Notes under the pieces: model-generated
Databases searched by the model: none
What the model was told of the DNA's origin: nothing
Seen by the model: only the letters and a program-made list of their open reading frames with translations
Position numbers and translations under genes: made by a program
In this document: piece by piece, positions 16,364 through 24,080 of the stretch
Numbering within the stretch: position 1 is the stretch's first letter
How the letters are laid out: each line of letters starts with the position of its first letter
NCBI RefSeq assembly: GCF_024298825.1
Contig: NZ_CP101153.1
Span: forward strand, 1,860,001 to 1,924,000
Direction: 5' to 3'
DNA length: 64,000 bases
Source: Haloglomus salinum
GTDB lineage: Archaea; Halobacteriota; Halobacteria; Halobacteriales; Haloarculaceae

Positions 16364-16889
16364 TGGTCAAATTGGCAGATAGCGTACTGAGCGCTTTTGT
16401 GGCACTCTCAGCGTTGGTGAACCCTGTAAGTACCAATTTACCAGAGGAGAAAATCAGGATAACACCTTGATCAAGTCGATATACTAATCCTGGGAATTGC
16501 TCGGGTTCATACTCTACATCTTCTAATCCCAATTTGATAGCCAGCTTATTGAGATCCAAATCTTGTTCTAAATCTGATGTGAATACTATATTTGTAATTG
16601 TAAATTCAGATACTTCTTCTCTGATTCCCAAATCCGATAATCTGTCTTCTAATATTGATTTGTTTTTATATAGTTCTTCTTCAGAGGTTGCGCCTCGGAT
16701 GTTGCAGGAACCAGTTCGGTAGATTGTAATAGTTGGGGAATCTTCATAGAATTTTATATATAACCCGGGAGAATCTTTCTTTGAATAGCTACACGAGTGA
16801 GAATCTATATCGTTTGCAATAGCCTCGAGCTCAAATTCTCTATTGATTTTTCCTGTAGCAACTATGCTAACAATTTTTAACTCACTCAT
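16356..16889 (-). CDS. tbp: Orphan TATA-binding protein paralog
   Basis: A 177-aa protein with the two-fold repeat of archaeal TBP. Repeat 1 has VSIVATGKINREFELEAIA and CNIRG; repeat 2 has ITNIVF and QFPGLVYRLDQG followed by ILIFSSGKLVLTG. TBP recruits TFB and RNA polymerase to TATA boxes. Its length is normal, but the sequence is divergent and rich in Ile, Lys, Asn and Ser. The DNA is strikingly AT-rich beside GC-rich neighbours, suggesting acquisition from elsewhere. It may drive island-specific transcription or mimic or displace the host TBP. It overlaps the remnant SNF2 gene. Confidence 0.85.
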   Translation of the reverse strand: MSELKIVSIVATGKINREFELEAIANDIDSHSCSYSKKDSPGLYIKFYEDSPTITIYRTGSCNIRGATSEEELYKNKSILEDRLSDLGIREEVSEFTITNIVFTSDLEQDLDLNKLAIKLGLEDVEYEPEQFPGLVYRLDQGVILIFSSGKLVLTGFTNAESATKALSTLSANLTNV

Positions 16890-16945
16890 AACATTTCTCT
16901 CTTCGCTCCCGGTTTCTGGGTATTAATACCATTATCAATTTGCCA

Positions 16946-19900
16946 TCAGTCATCTCGAACTGCTGACTCGACAATTTCAATTTCCTCGTCGGTCAATTTG
17001 TAGAGGTCGTAAACAATCTCATTGATTAGCTGGTCGATTTTCTCGATTTTCTCATCCAGATCGTCAGCGCGCTCACGCACCTTGATATACTGCTCCAGTC
17101 CAGTTTGAACCTCACCGATGTCAGGGAGTGTCAGGTCTTTCAGCCGGTCCAGCGGTGAGTTCGTCTTAGTCGCGCCCTGCCGGAAGCCCGCGAATCCGTC
17201 GTCTTCCTCAATGGCGACAGGCACGAACTCTCGCAATAGCGTCTCCTCAGCCTCCGATAGACCGACAAAGGCCATCGCCTCGTAGGTCTCGAACTCCGAT
17301 TCGGCGAGACGGTTCCAGCGGTCTGTCTCGCGTGGGTCTTCCTCGTCGATCTTGTAGCTCAGGCTCACCGACAGCACCAGTCGTCCCCCCTCGTCTGCGA
17401 AGGATACCCCCTCTATACGCAATCCTTCATACTCATCCGTAGTCTTAGTCAGCGGCGTGTCTGCGACGCCCGCTACCGGCATCTGTAAGTCTTCGAGCGT
17501 TTCGCCTGCCTTCGCCTGCGGCAGTTCGTCACTTGGGATTCCGAGATAGTCGAGGAGCGCGAGATTAAGACCGGATTTGTCTTCGGTCTCTTCGGACCGA
17601 ATTCGGGCAAGTATCGCCAACAAATCATGCAATACAACGTCGTGTACTTCTCTTTGCTTAATTTTGCTTATAACATCCCCGACGGAACGTGCTTCTCTTA
17701 TCTCTTCTTCCAACTCGGCTACTAATTCGGACCTTTCGTTCGGCTCACCGTCGAAGTTAATTGCCCGAATCGGGAGGTCACGAAGCTCGTGGATTCGAAC
17801 CTGTGCGAAGGTCCGATCCTCCTCGCCTGACCGGGAGCGGTACACATACCGAAGGACCGCACTGTTAATTAGTGCAAGAACATACCAGAGGTCATACCGC
17901 TCATCGTTGAGTAGAGTCGTATGTACTGACTTGGCGGTGTATAGCTCGTTGGTATCGATTGCTCCGATGAGTGTCTCTGCCGTTTGTCTCGTGAGTAATT
18001 TCTCGGATACCTCGGTGTACTCGGGATACACCTGAATGACAATATCGCCCTCGACGAACGAGTCATAGTCGTGACGCAGCCACTTGTTCTCCGGTTCGAT
18101 ACGGTATCGCTCGATTTCACCACCACCAACGTAGCGGTGATCCTCCTCGTTTTCCTGTTCACCCTCATACATGATGAGATCAGAGATCTTCGTCCCCTCA
18201 CCTCGATTCTGCCAGCCTTGTCCACTTACTTTATAATCGATACCGGCATCGTGACAGGTACATATCGACGGCTCAAGCTCGACTATCTCATCTAACTCAG
18301 TAATTTTCCCCTCGACCCGATCGACAACACGCCATGGCTGTGAAGCTCGTGCCTCTATGGGAATAGAGTATCCTTCATCAGAAATCTCTGCTTCGTCTCC
18401 CTCGACGAGCGTAGCGTTATAATTTTCAGATGGACGCATGTTAGATGCGGTGAGTATCATCGTGAATATCTCCTCGTTGAATACATGATGCTCACCAAAA
18501 TCCACAATCTCCTCTATCGAATATCGCTGGGAGTTTACTCGACGAAATGCCTCGTACTGCTTTCCTTTCAGCGGAGTATTTGGTATGATATAGCTCCATG
18601 TGCCAGCCGCTCTCAGGATTCGGTCAGGAAGCGCAACGAATGCAGTGAAGATATCGGCACGTTCGCTCTCGAATCCCATCCCTTGAGCTCGACAGTATTT
18701 TTTCGCCCGCGTATCGAGAATATCCCCGTACGGTGGGTTCCCGAGTACCACATCAAATCCACCATGATCCTGTCGATCTCCATCCTGCTCGTAGAACGCT
18801 ATCGGGAACTCCAGTTCCCAGTGGAAGAATTGCTGGTCTTTGGCCATCGCCTCCGCCGACTGATACCAATCATATCTTTCGATTTTCTCCCAAGAGTCAT
18901 CCCGCAGGGCCTCTGCCATGCGTTCGTAGGCATCAGCGGGCACGTCCAGCCCGAACCGCTCGGCGGTATGGACGTTCGCCATGGCAATGAGGTGCTGATA
19001 AAGTGGGTCGTCGCGTACCTCGTCGTAGACGGTCTCCATCTCCTTGATGTCGTCCAGTGTCTCGTTGTCGATAGCGAGCAGGTCCTCGAACTGGTTGGTG
19101 ACGTGCTCTAAGGCCTGCCGCCGCGTGCGGTCGAACGACTCTTGCAAGGTTAGCTGACCTTCTTCGGTCCCGTTGTCAGGGTCGCCGTTGTCAAGCACCG
19201 TCTCAATGTCGCTGCCAACCAGCGAGTTCCCCGTCTTGAGATGATGGTCGAGGAAGGCAAGCGGTTGCTCGGCGGCGAGCGTCCGAAGCCATAGCGACAC
19301 CTTCGCCAGTTCGACCGCCAGCGGATTCAGGTCCACGCCGTAGATGCAGCGCTGCGCGACCTGCCGGCGGGCCCAGTTGATGTCGTGTTCCTCGTCGACG
19401 GTTTCGATACCCTGCTGGGCGGCCTGCCGCTCCTGAGCGTCGATAATTTCACGGGCGAGGTAGTCGATAGCGCTCGTCAGGAAGTGGCCGCTGCCCATGG
19501 CGGGGTCCAGGATTTTGAGGTCGAACACCTCCTCAGCGAACTCCTCAGCGAATCCTCCTTCGTCGAACGCACTTTGGCCAACGAGACTCCCCCGGATGTC
19601 GTCGACAATCGGTCCGAGCGTTTCCTCGACGATGTACTCGACGACGTACTCCGGAGTGTAGTACGACCCTGTCGCCTTCCGTTCGCCAGAGTCAGTGGTC
19701 AAGTATACATCGCCCTCGTTCACCACGACTTCGGAGTCACTGTCGGCACTCACGTACTCGCCGGCCTCCACGGCCTTCGGCTCGTGTGCGACGTTCAGCT
19801 GGTATTCGAGCAACCCCTCGTAGATGCTACCCAGATGACGGATGTCCAGCGAGGAGTAATCCACGAAGACCTTGCCGTCACCCTCGTCCGCTTCGCGGCG

Positions 19901-21106
19901 GGTCAGCAGGTCGACCACCTCGGCAAGGTGGGAGTCCGGGGCCTCGTGGCTGGCGAGGAAGAGCGCCTCCTCGCTGTCGTCGGGGTCCGGGTTCGTCCGG
20001 AATAGCCCACCGTTGTACGCTGGAATGTAGAGCTGATCCTCCGGAATCCCCCGGGACTGGCTCCCCTCGTTGATGAGGTCGAACAGTTCTCCCAGGCGGT
20101 TCCAGAGGTCCGTCTTCCAGGCGAGGTAGTGATCCTGCGAGTCCTCGAGGTTATCGGCGACGGTTCGCTTCAGGTCGTTCAGACTGTAACTGTCGCTGTA
20201 GATGTCGTTGTCCGTCGGGAGGAGGTCACGGCCCTCGCTCTCGGCGTACAGGACGAAGATGAGTCGATACAGGTAGATGAGCGAACTGTCGTGGATGCGT
20301 TCGAGGTCCTCCTCCCCGAGGTCGTCGTTGTACTCGAGGAACCCCTCGGCCAGCACGCGGATGGCCTCGTAGATGTTGTCCTGCAGGTCCTCCCCGAGTG
20401 CCTCGGCGAACGTACTGCTCTCGTCGTATACATCGTCGAGGAAGCAGTCGCCGTCGGACTCCTCGACGAAGGCCTGCCGCCGGAAGAAGAGGTAGAAGTA
20501 CCGGAACGCCTCGGTATCGCCCTCCTCCAGTAGCGTCGGCAGATCGATCTCGTAGTACGAGTCTAGGCGGTGACTCGTGGGGCCGTAGTAGAGCCGCCAC
20601 TTCTGGCCGTTGGTCAGCACCGCCCAGGTCGCGGGGGTCTCCTGGAGGTAGACGTGGATCTGATAGCTGGGATTCTCGAAGTCGCGCTCGCGCTTGCCCC
20701 GGGTGTCCAGCTTCCGGCCCCAGCGTTTGGCGTCGGCGACGGCGATGGCCTCCTCGTAGAAGTCACCGCCCTCGTCTCGCCGCTCGTGGGCAGCCTCTTT
20801 GCTCTCCTGGCTCCGGAAGAACGCGTAGTCCGGTCGCCGCTGCCCGCGCTCGACCGTCTCCTCGATCTCGAAGGTGATCCCCAGCCGTTCGAACACGGGA
20901 CGGATGAGTTCGCGCTCCAGTTGCGCCTCGTTGTAGCCCTCCACGCGGTCCGCCTCCGCCTGGTAGAGGTCGCGGATGTCCTCCATGGCGGACTCGACCT
21001 CGTCGTCCGGAACCTCGTTCCAGGGCTCGGTCTTCGGGAGGTGTTCGTTCAGGTAGTAGTTCGAGAACAGGTCGCGGTTCGTGCGGTAGGTGAGTGCCGA
21101 TTGCAT
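16946..21106 (-). CDS. drmMI: Adenine-specific DNA methyltransferase with nuclease motif (DrmMI / type IIG-like)
   Basis: A 1386-aa N6-adenine methyltransferase related to Eco57I, PglX and DISARM DrmMI. Around residues 85-130 a PD-(D/E)XK-like motif (RRPDYAFF, then AVADAKRWG) suggests a restriction-type nuclease domain. SAM motif I is LDPAMGSGHFL (about residue 533) and catalytic motif IV is LGNPPYGDI (about 789). A target recognition region follows, then a C-terminal coiled coil ending in YDLYKLTDEEIEIVESAV, as in PglX-like proteins. ATG 21106 was chosen because the 39 residues before it in the open frame are low-complexity and unconserved. It is divergent from the GHKL-drmA-drmB-drmC operon. 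Base composition shifts AT-rich in the recognition region (about 17.5-18.7 kb), suggesting TRD exchange. Confidence 0.85.
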   Translation of the reverse strand: MQSALTYRTNRDLFSNYYLNEHLPKTEPWNEVPDDEVESAMEDIRDLYQAEADRVEGYNEAQLERELIRPVFERLGITFEIEETVERGQRRPDYAFFRSQESKEAAHERRDEGGDFYEEAIAVADAKRWGRKLDTRGKRERDFENPSYQIHVYLQETPATWAVLTNGQKWRLYYGPTSHRLDSYYEIDLPTLLEEGDTEAFRYFYLFFRRQAFVEESDGDCFLDDVYDESSTFAEALGEDLQDNIYEAIRVLAEGFLEYNDDLGEEDLERIHDSSLIYLYRLIFVLYAESEGRDLLPTDNDIYSDSYSLNDLKRTVADNLEDSQDHYLAWKTDLWNRLGELFDLINEGSQSRGIPEDQLYIPAYNGGLFRTNPDPDDSEEALFLASHEAPDSHLAEVVDLLTRREADEGDGKVFVDYSSLDIRHLGSIYEGLLEYQLNVAHEPKAVEAGEYVSADSDSEVVVNEGDVYLTTDSGERKATGSYYTPEYVVEYIVEETLGPIVDDIRGSLVGQSAFDEGGFAEEFAEEVFDLKILDPAMGSGHFLTSAIDYLAREIIDAQERQAAQQGIETVDEEHDINWARRQVAQRCIYGVDLNPLAVELAKVSLWLRTLAAEQPLAFLDHHLKTGNSLVGSDIETVLDNGDPDNGTEEGQLTLQESFDRTRRQALEHVTNQFEDLLAIDNETLDDIKEMETVYDEVRDDPLYQHLIAMANVHTAERFGLDVPADAYERMAEALRDDSWEKIERYDWYQSAEAMAKDQQFFHWELEFPIAFYEQDGDRQDHGGFDVVLGNPPYGDILDTRAKKYCRAQGMGFESERADIFTAFVALPDRILRAAGTWSYIIPNTPLKGKQYEAFRRVNSQRYSIEEIVDFGEHHVFNEEIFTMILTASNMRPSENYNATLVEGDEAEISDEGYSIPIEARASQPWRVVDRVEGKITELDEIVELEPSICTCHDAGIDYKVSGQGWQNRGEGTKISDLIMYEGEQENEEDHRYVGGGEIERYRIEPENKWLRHDYDSFVEGDIVIQVYPEYTEVSEKLLTRQTAETLIGAIDTNELYTAKSVHTTLLNDERYDLWYVLALINSAVLRYVYRSRSGEEDRTFAQVRIHELRDLPIRAINFDGEPNERSELVAELEEEIREARSVGDVISKIKQREVHDVVLHDLLAILARIRSEETEDKSGLNLALLDYLGIPSDELPQAKAGETLEDLQMPVAGVADTPLTKTTDEYEGLRIEGVSFADEGGRLVLSVSLSYKIDEEDPRETDRWNRLAESEFETYEAMAFVGLSEAEETLLREFVPVAIEEDDGFAGFRQGATKTNSPLDRLKDLTLPDIGEVQTGLEQYIKVRERADDLDEKIEKIDQLINEIVYDLYKLTDEEIEIVESAVRDD

Positions 21107-21270
21107 GAGCGGAGGTCCCCCACGCCCGGGCGCCGTCCGGCGGCCCTGGTGGATACCGACCCCCAGAGACGACTCGCACATAACAGTTGCCAACGGGTCA
21201 GGCACACGCGTGCGAGCACGCACGTGGGTGCGTACGCGCTACGCGCGCCCACGTGTGCCCAGTTCTATAC

Positions 21271-21309
21271 CGACTCGCCCCCGAAACGTTAAGTGAAGGG
21301 GGCGAGTCG
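21271..21309. promoter_or_regulatory. Perfect inverted repeat in the divergent promoter region
   Basis: Arms CGACTCGCCCCC and GGGGGCGAGTCG (12 bases each, no mismatch) flank the 15-base AT-richer loop GAAACGTTAAGTGAA, ending 17 bases before the GHKL gene start. A second, imperfect symmetry around 21215-21258 (CACGTGGG and CCCACGTG cores) lies between it and the methyltransferase gene. The segment 21107-21326 separates the divergent modification and effector arms, so binding here could co-regulate both. The loop could instead form a hairpin in the 5' leader. Confidence 0.5.
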
Positions 21310-21326
21310 TCCCGAGATGTCGCGCT

Positions 21327-24077
21327 ATGACCACACCGCGCCTCACGGGAGCGACCTCCCGAACGTACGCCGAGCGCCTCCTGACCGCCAACGATCCCGA
21401 TGCCGTCGCGGAGATCGTCAGCGAGCTCGAGGACGAGTTCGACGTGGTCTGGAAGCCGCTCGGGGATGACGAGAACAACTACTCGGACGTGTACACGCAG
21501 GCGGCGTCACCTATCCCGGCGTTCTGTGAACTCCCGCTGAACAGCGAGGACTCGCAGATGCTCCGGTTCTACGAGCAGAACGCCGACGATGTCGACCCCG
21601 AGGAGTACACCTCGATGAAGGCGGCCGTCGAGTCCGACTGGGTCGATCTCGAAGACGCCGAGGTCGAGATCATCGCCGACGGGTACAAACCCTCCGAGGG
21701 CAACCTGCTCAACCTCACCGTCCGCGACAACGGCAAGGGGAAGGGCCGGGACGACTTCGACGACTTCGTCGGCCTCCACGCGCCCGGGCTGAAGAAGCAG
21801 AAGTACGGCTTCCTGCAGGGGCAGTACGGCATGGGGAGCACCGCCGTCATGCAGTTCTGCGGGAACATCGAGGAGGAGTACAACGAGCGCGCGTTCAAGT
21901 TCATCGCGAGCGCCTCGGTGCACGACCCGGAGGAGTGGACGTGGACCGTCGTCCACGACAAGCCCCACAAGGGTCGGGTCGAGTACATCACCGTCGGTGG
22001 GGAGTTCCCCATCTTTGACGGCACGTTCGGCGAGGCACTCGTCGAGAAGCACCGCGAGAGCTACGAGAGCTACGACTTCGACGCGCACGTGGATGCGTTC
22101 GACCCGATGGAGCACGGCGCGTTCGTCAAGGTGTACGACTACCGGACGAACGCCTCGCGCGCGCTCATCAGCGGCGACGAGGGCTTCCGGCGCAAGTTCG
22201 AGCGGTGCGTCGTCGAGTCGCCGTTCCCCATCCGGCTAACCGACATGCGGTACGACAACAAGCTCACCCAGAGCACGACCCGCGGGTTCCTGCCTGCCGT
22301 CCGCGACGGCAACGAGCACCTCGTGAAGGGCGAGGAGCACATCACGAAAGAGACGGAGTCCGAGACGCTCGGGGAACGGGACATCCACATCCTGCTGTTC
22401 AAGAGCGACAGCGAACTCGAGAACGTGGACACGACCCGGCGGGGCAAGGATCGGTTCGTCGCGGGCACGACGGGCCACAAGAACGCGACCAGCCGGACTG
22501 GCATCCAGAAGGACCACGCCGTCATGCTCACCATCAACGGCCAGACGCACGGGAGCAAGGGCGAGTACTTCCTGAAGCGCCTCGGCTACTCCAAGGTCGC
22601 GGAGGACACGGTCGTCATCGTCGAGTTCGACGACCTCGCGAATCTCGGGATGGTCAACATGTTCTCGGCGTCCCGGGACACGCTGAAGGACACCCCGCAG
22701 TCCAACCTGTTCCTCGCGGCGCTCGAGGACGCACTGGAGGACAGCGACCTCCTCTCCGACGAGGAGGACCGCCGCCGGGCGAAGCGCGGCAGCGAGGAGA
22801 CAGAGGTGGACACCGAGACGTTCTCCGACTTCGTCCAGAAGAACCCCGAGTTCGCGAACTACATCACCACGGGCGAGCACATCAACGCGCCACGGATCCG
22901 CCCGTCCGATGTCGCTGGGGACGAGGAGGGACCCACCCCGTCCGACGACGCATCGGCCCAGACATCCACGACCGGTGATGACGGCGGAGAGGGTGGGGAG
23001 GGCGATGACGACGAAGACCAGTTCGACACGCCCCAGCTCCCCACCTACCTGCGGCCCATCCGGGAGTACGACCCGGCTGGCGACCACGAGTACTGGGACG
23101 AGTCGGAGGGCATCATGCCGGTCGAGATGCCGGTGAACCAGGGGACGGTCATCCGGTTCGCGACGGACGCCCAGAGCAACTACCTCGTGCGAGAAGTTCT
23201 CAGCGGCTCGCTCAACGTCTCTCCCTCCGCCCGGTTCGAGGCAGTCGAACTGCAGGATGGGCTGCTGACGCTCACCATCTCGCCCGCCGAGAGCGCGGAG
23301 GTCGGTGACGACTTCGGGCTGACTGTCGAGCTGACCCGTCCGGACCCGGCCGACTGCAACCTGTTCGACGACCCCGCCGAGGCGTTCCCCGACGAGGACA
23401 CGGAGGAGGGGCCGGTCGCTGCCGACGGCGGGACAGAGCTCGACACGTCGCCCCTCACGTCGATGTTCACCGTCGAGTACACCGAGCCGGAGGAGGCCCC
23501 GGACACAACGCCCTCCAGCACCTGCGGCAGTGCCGGCCAGGAGGGTGACGAGAGCGGCGACGAGGAGCCTGGGAACGACACCGATGGAGAGGCCACCGAG
23601 GGCGAGCAGGACGGCGAGACCCGTGAACAGGCCCTCGCCATGCCCGAGATCCACTTTGTCTACGAGGAGGACTGGCGGACGGACGACGAGGGGGAGCCCC
23701 TCGACGACGAGGCGTACGACCCCGAGATCGGTGACGCGTTCGACGAGCACCGGCTCGTGCAGGTGGACGAGAGCCGGGACGGCACCATCAGTGGACTCAC
23801 CCTGACGATCAACATGGACGCCGCGCCGCTCCGCTCGTTCATCGTCGAGAAGAACGTCAGCGACACCTGGAAGGAGTTCGTCGAGAACCAGTACCGCCTC
23901 GCGGTGGTGTTCTACACCATCTGCGAGTACCGGGGGCTCGTCGACGAGGACAGCACGTCGCTGGGCAGCGGTGAACTGATGCCAGCGGAACTCGTGGACC
24001 GGACCATCAACGCCCTCGGCCCCGCGCTCATGCCGACAATCATCCCGGAGGACCAGCTCGACCGCATCACGGAGTAA
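21327..24077 (+). CDS. GHKL (MutL/MORC/Hsp90-type) ATPase
   Basis: A 916-aa protein with all three GHKL nucleotide-binding boxes. The N-box is E68-LPL-N72-SE-D75, the G1 box is VRDNGKG (Asp134, Gly136, Gly138) and the G2 box is GQYGMGSTA (165-173). An FSASRDTL segment near residue 450 resembles the transducer end of MutL/MORC proteins. An acidic Ser/Asp/Glu linker (about 515-570), a beta-rich region, a second acidic linker and a helical C-terminal domain follow. The ATP-gated clamp role is inferred from the family. It is the first gene of the drm operon, four bases before the helicase start. GHKL proteins are not among the published core DISARM genes as I know them, though MORC-like ATPases have been predicted in other restriction systems. 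Confidence 0.8.
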   Translation: MTTPRLTGATSRTYAERLLTANDPDAVAEIVSELEDEFDVVWKPLGDDENNYSDVYTQAASPIPAFCELPLNSEDSQMLRFYEQNADDVDPEEYTSMKAAVESDWVDLEDAEVEIIADGYKPSEGNLLNLTVRDNGKGKGRDDFDDFVGLHAPGLKKQKYGFLQGQYGMGSTAVMQFCGNIEEEYNERAFKFIASASVHDPEEWTWTVVHDKPHKGRVEYITVGGEFPIFDGTFGEALVEKHRESYESYDFDAHVDAFDPMEHGAFVKVYDYRTNASRALISGDEGFRRKFERCVVESPFPIRLTDMRYDNKLTQSTTRGFLPAVRDGNEHLVKGEEHITKETESETLGERDIHILLFKSDSELENVDTTRRGKDRFVAGTTGHKNATSRTGIQKDHAVMLTINGQTHGSKGEYFLKRLGYSKVAEDTVVIVEFDDLANLGMVNMFSASRDTLKDTPQSNLFLAALEDALEDSDLLSDEEDRRRAKRGSEETEVDTETFSDFVQKNPEFANYITTGEHINAPRIRPSDVAGDEEGPTPSDDASAQTSTTGDDGGEGGEGDDDEDQFDTPQLPTYLRPIREYDPAGDHEYWDESEGIMPVEMPVNQGTVIRFATDAQSNYLVREVLSGSLNVSPSARFEAVELQDGLLTLTISPAESAEVGDDFGLTVELTRPDPADCNLFDDPAEAFPDEDTEEGPVAADGGTELDTSPLTSMFTVEYTEPEEAPDTTPSSTCGSAGQEGDESGDEEPGNDTDGEATEGEQDGETREQALAMPEIHFVYEEDWRTDDEGEPLDDEAYDPEIGDAFDEHRLVQVDESRDGTISGLTLTINMDAAPLRSFIVEKNVSDTWKEFVENQYRLAVVFYTICEYRGLVDEDSTSLGSGELMPAELVDRTINALGPALMPTIIPEDQLDRITE

Positions 24078-24080
24078 CAC

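Noticed and set aside
17780-17810. T-loop-like sequence GGTTCGAATCC on the minus strand
   Set aside because: It lies within the adenine methyltransferase coding region with no cloverleaf around it.
22236-24080. Minus-strand open frame of 614 codons opposite the GHKL gene
   Set aside because: The plus-strand protein has complete GHKL boxes and operon spacing; the opposite frame is long only because of GC-rich codon bias.
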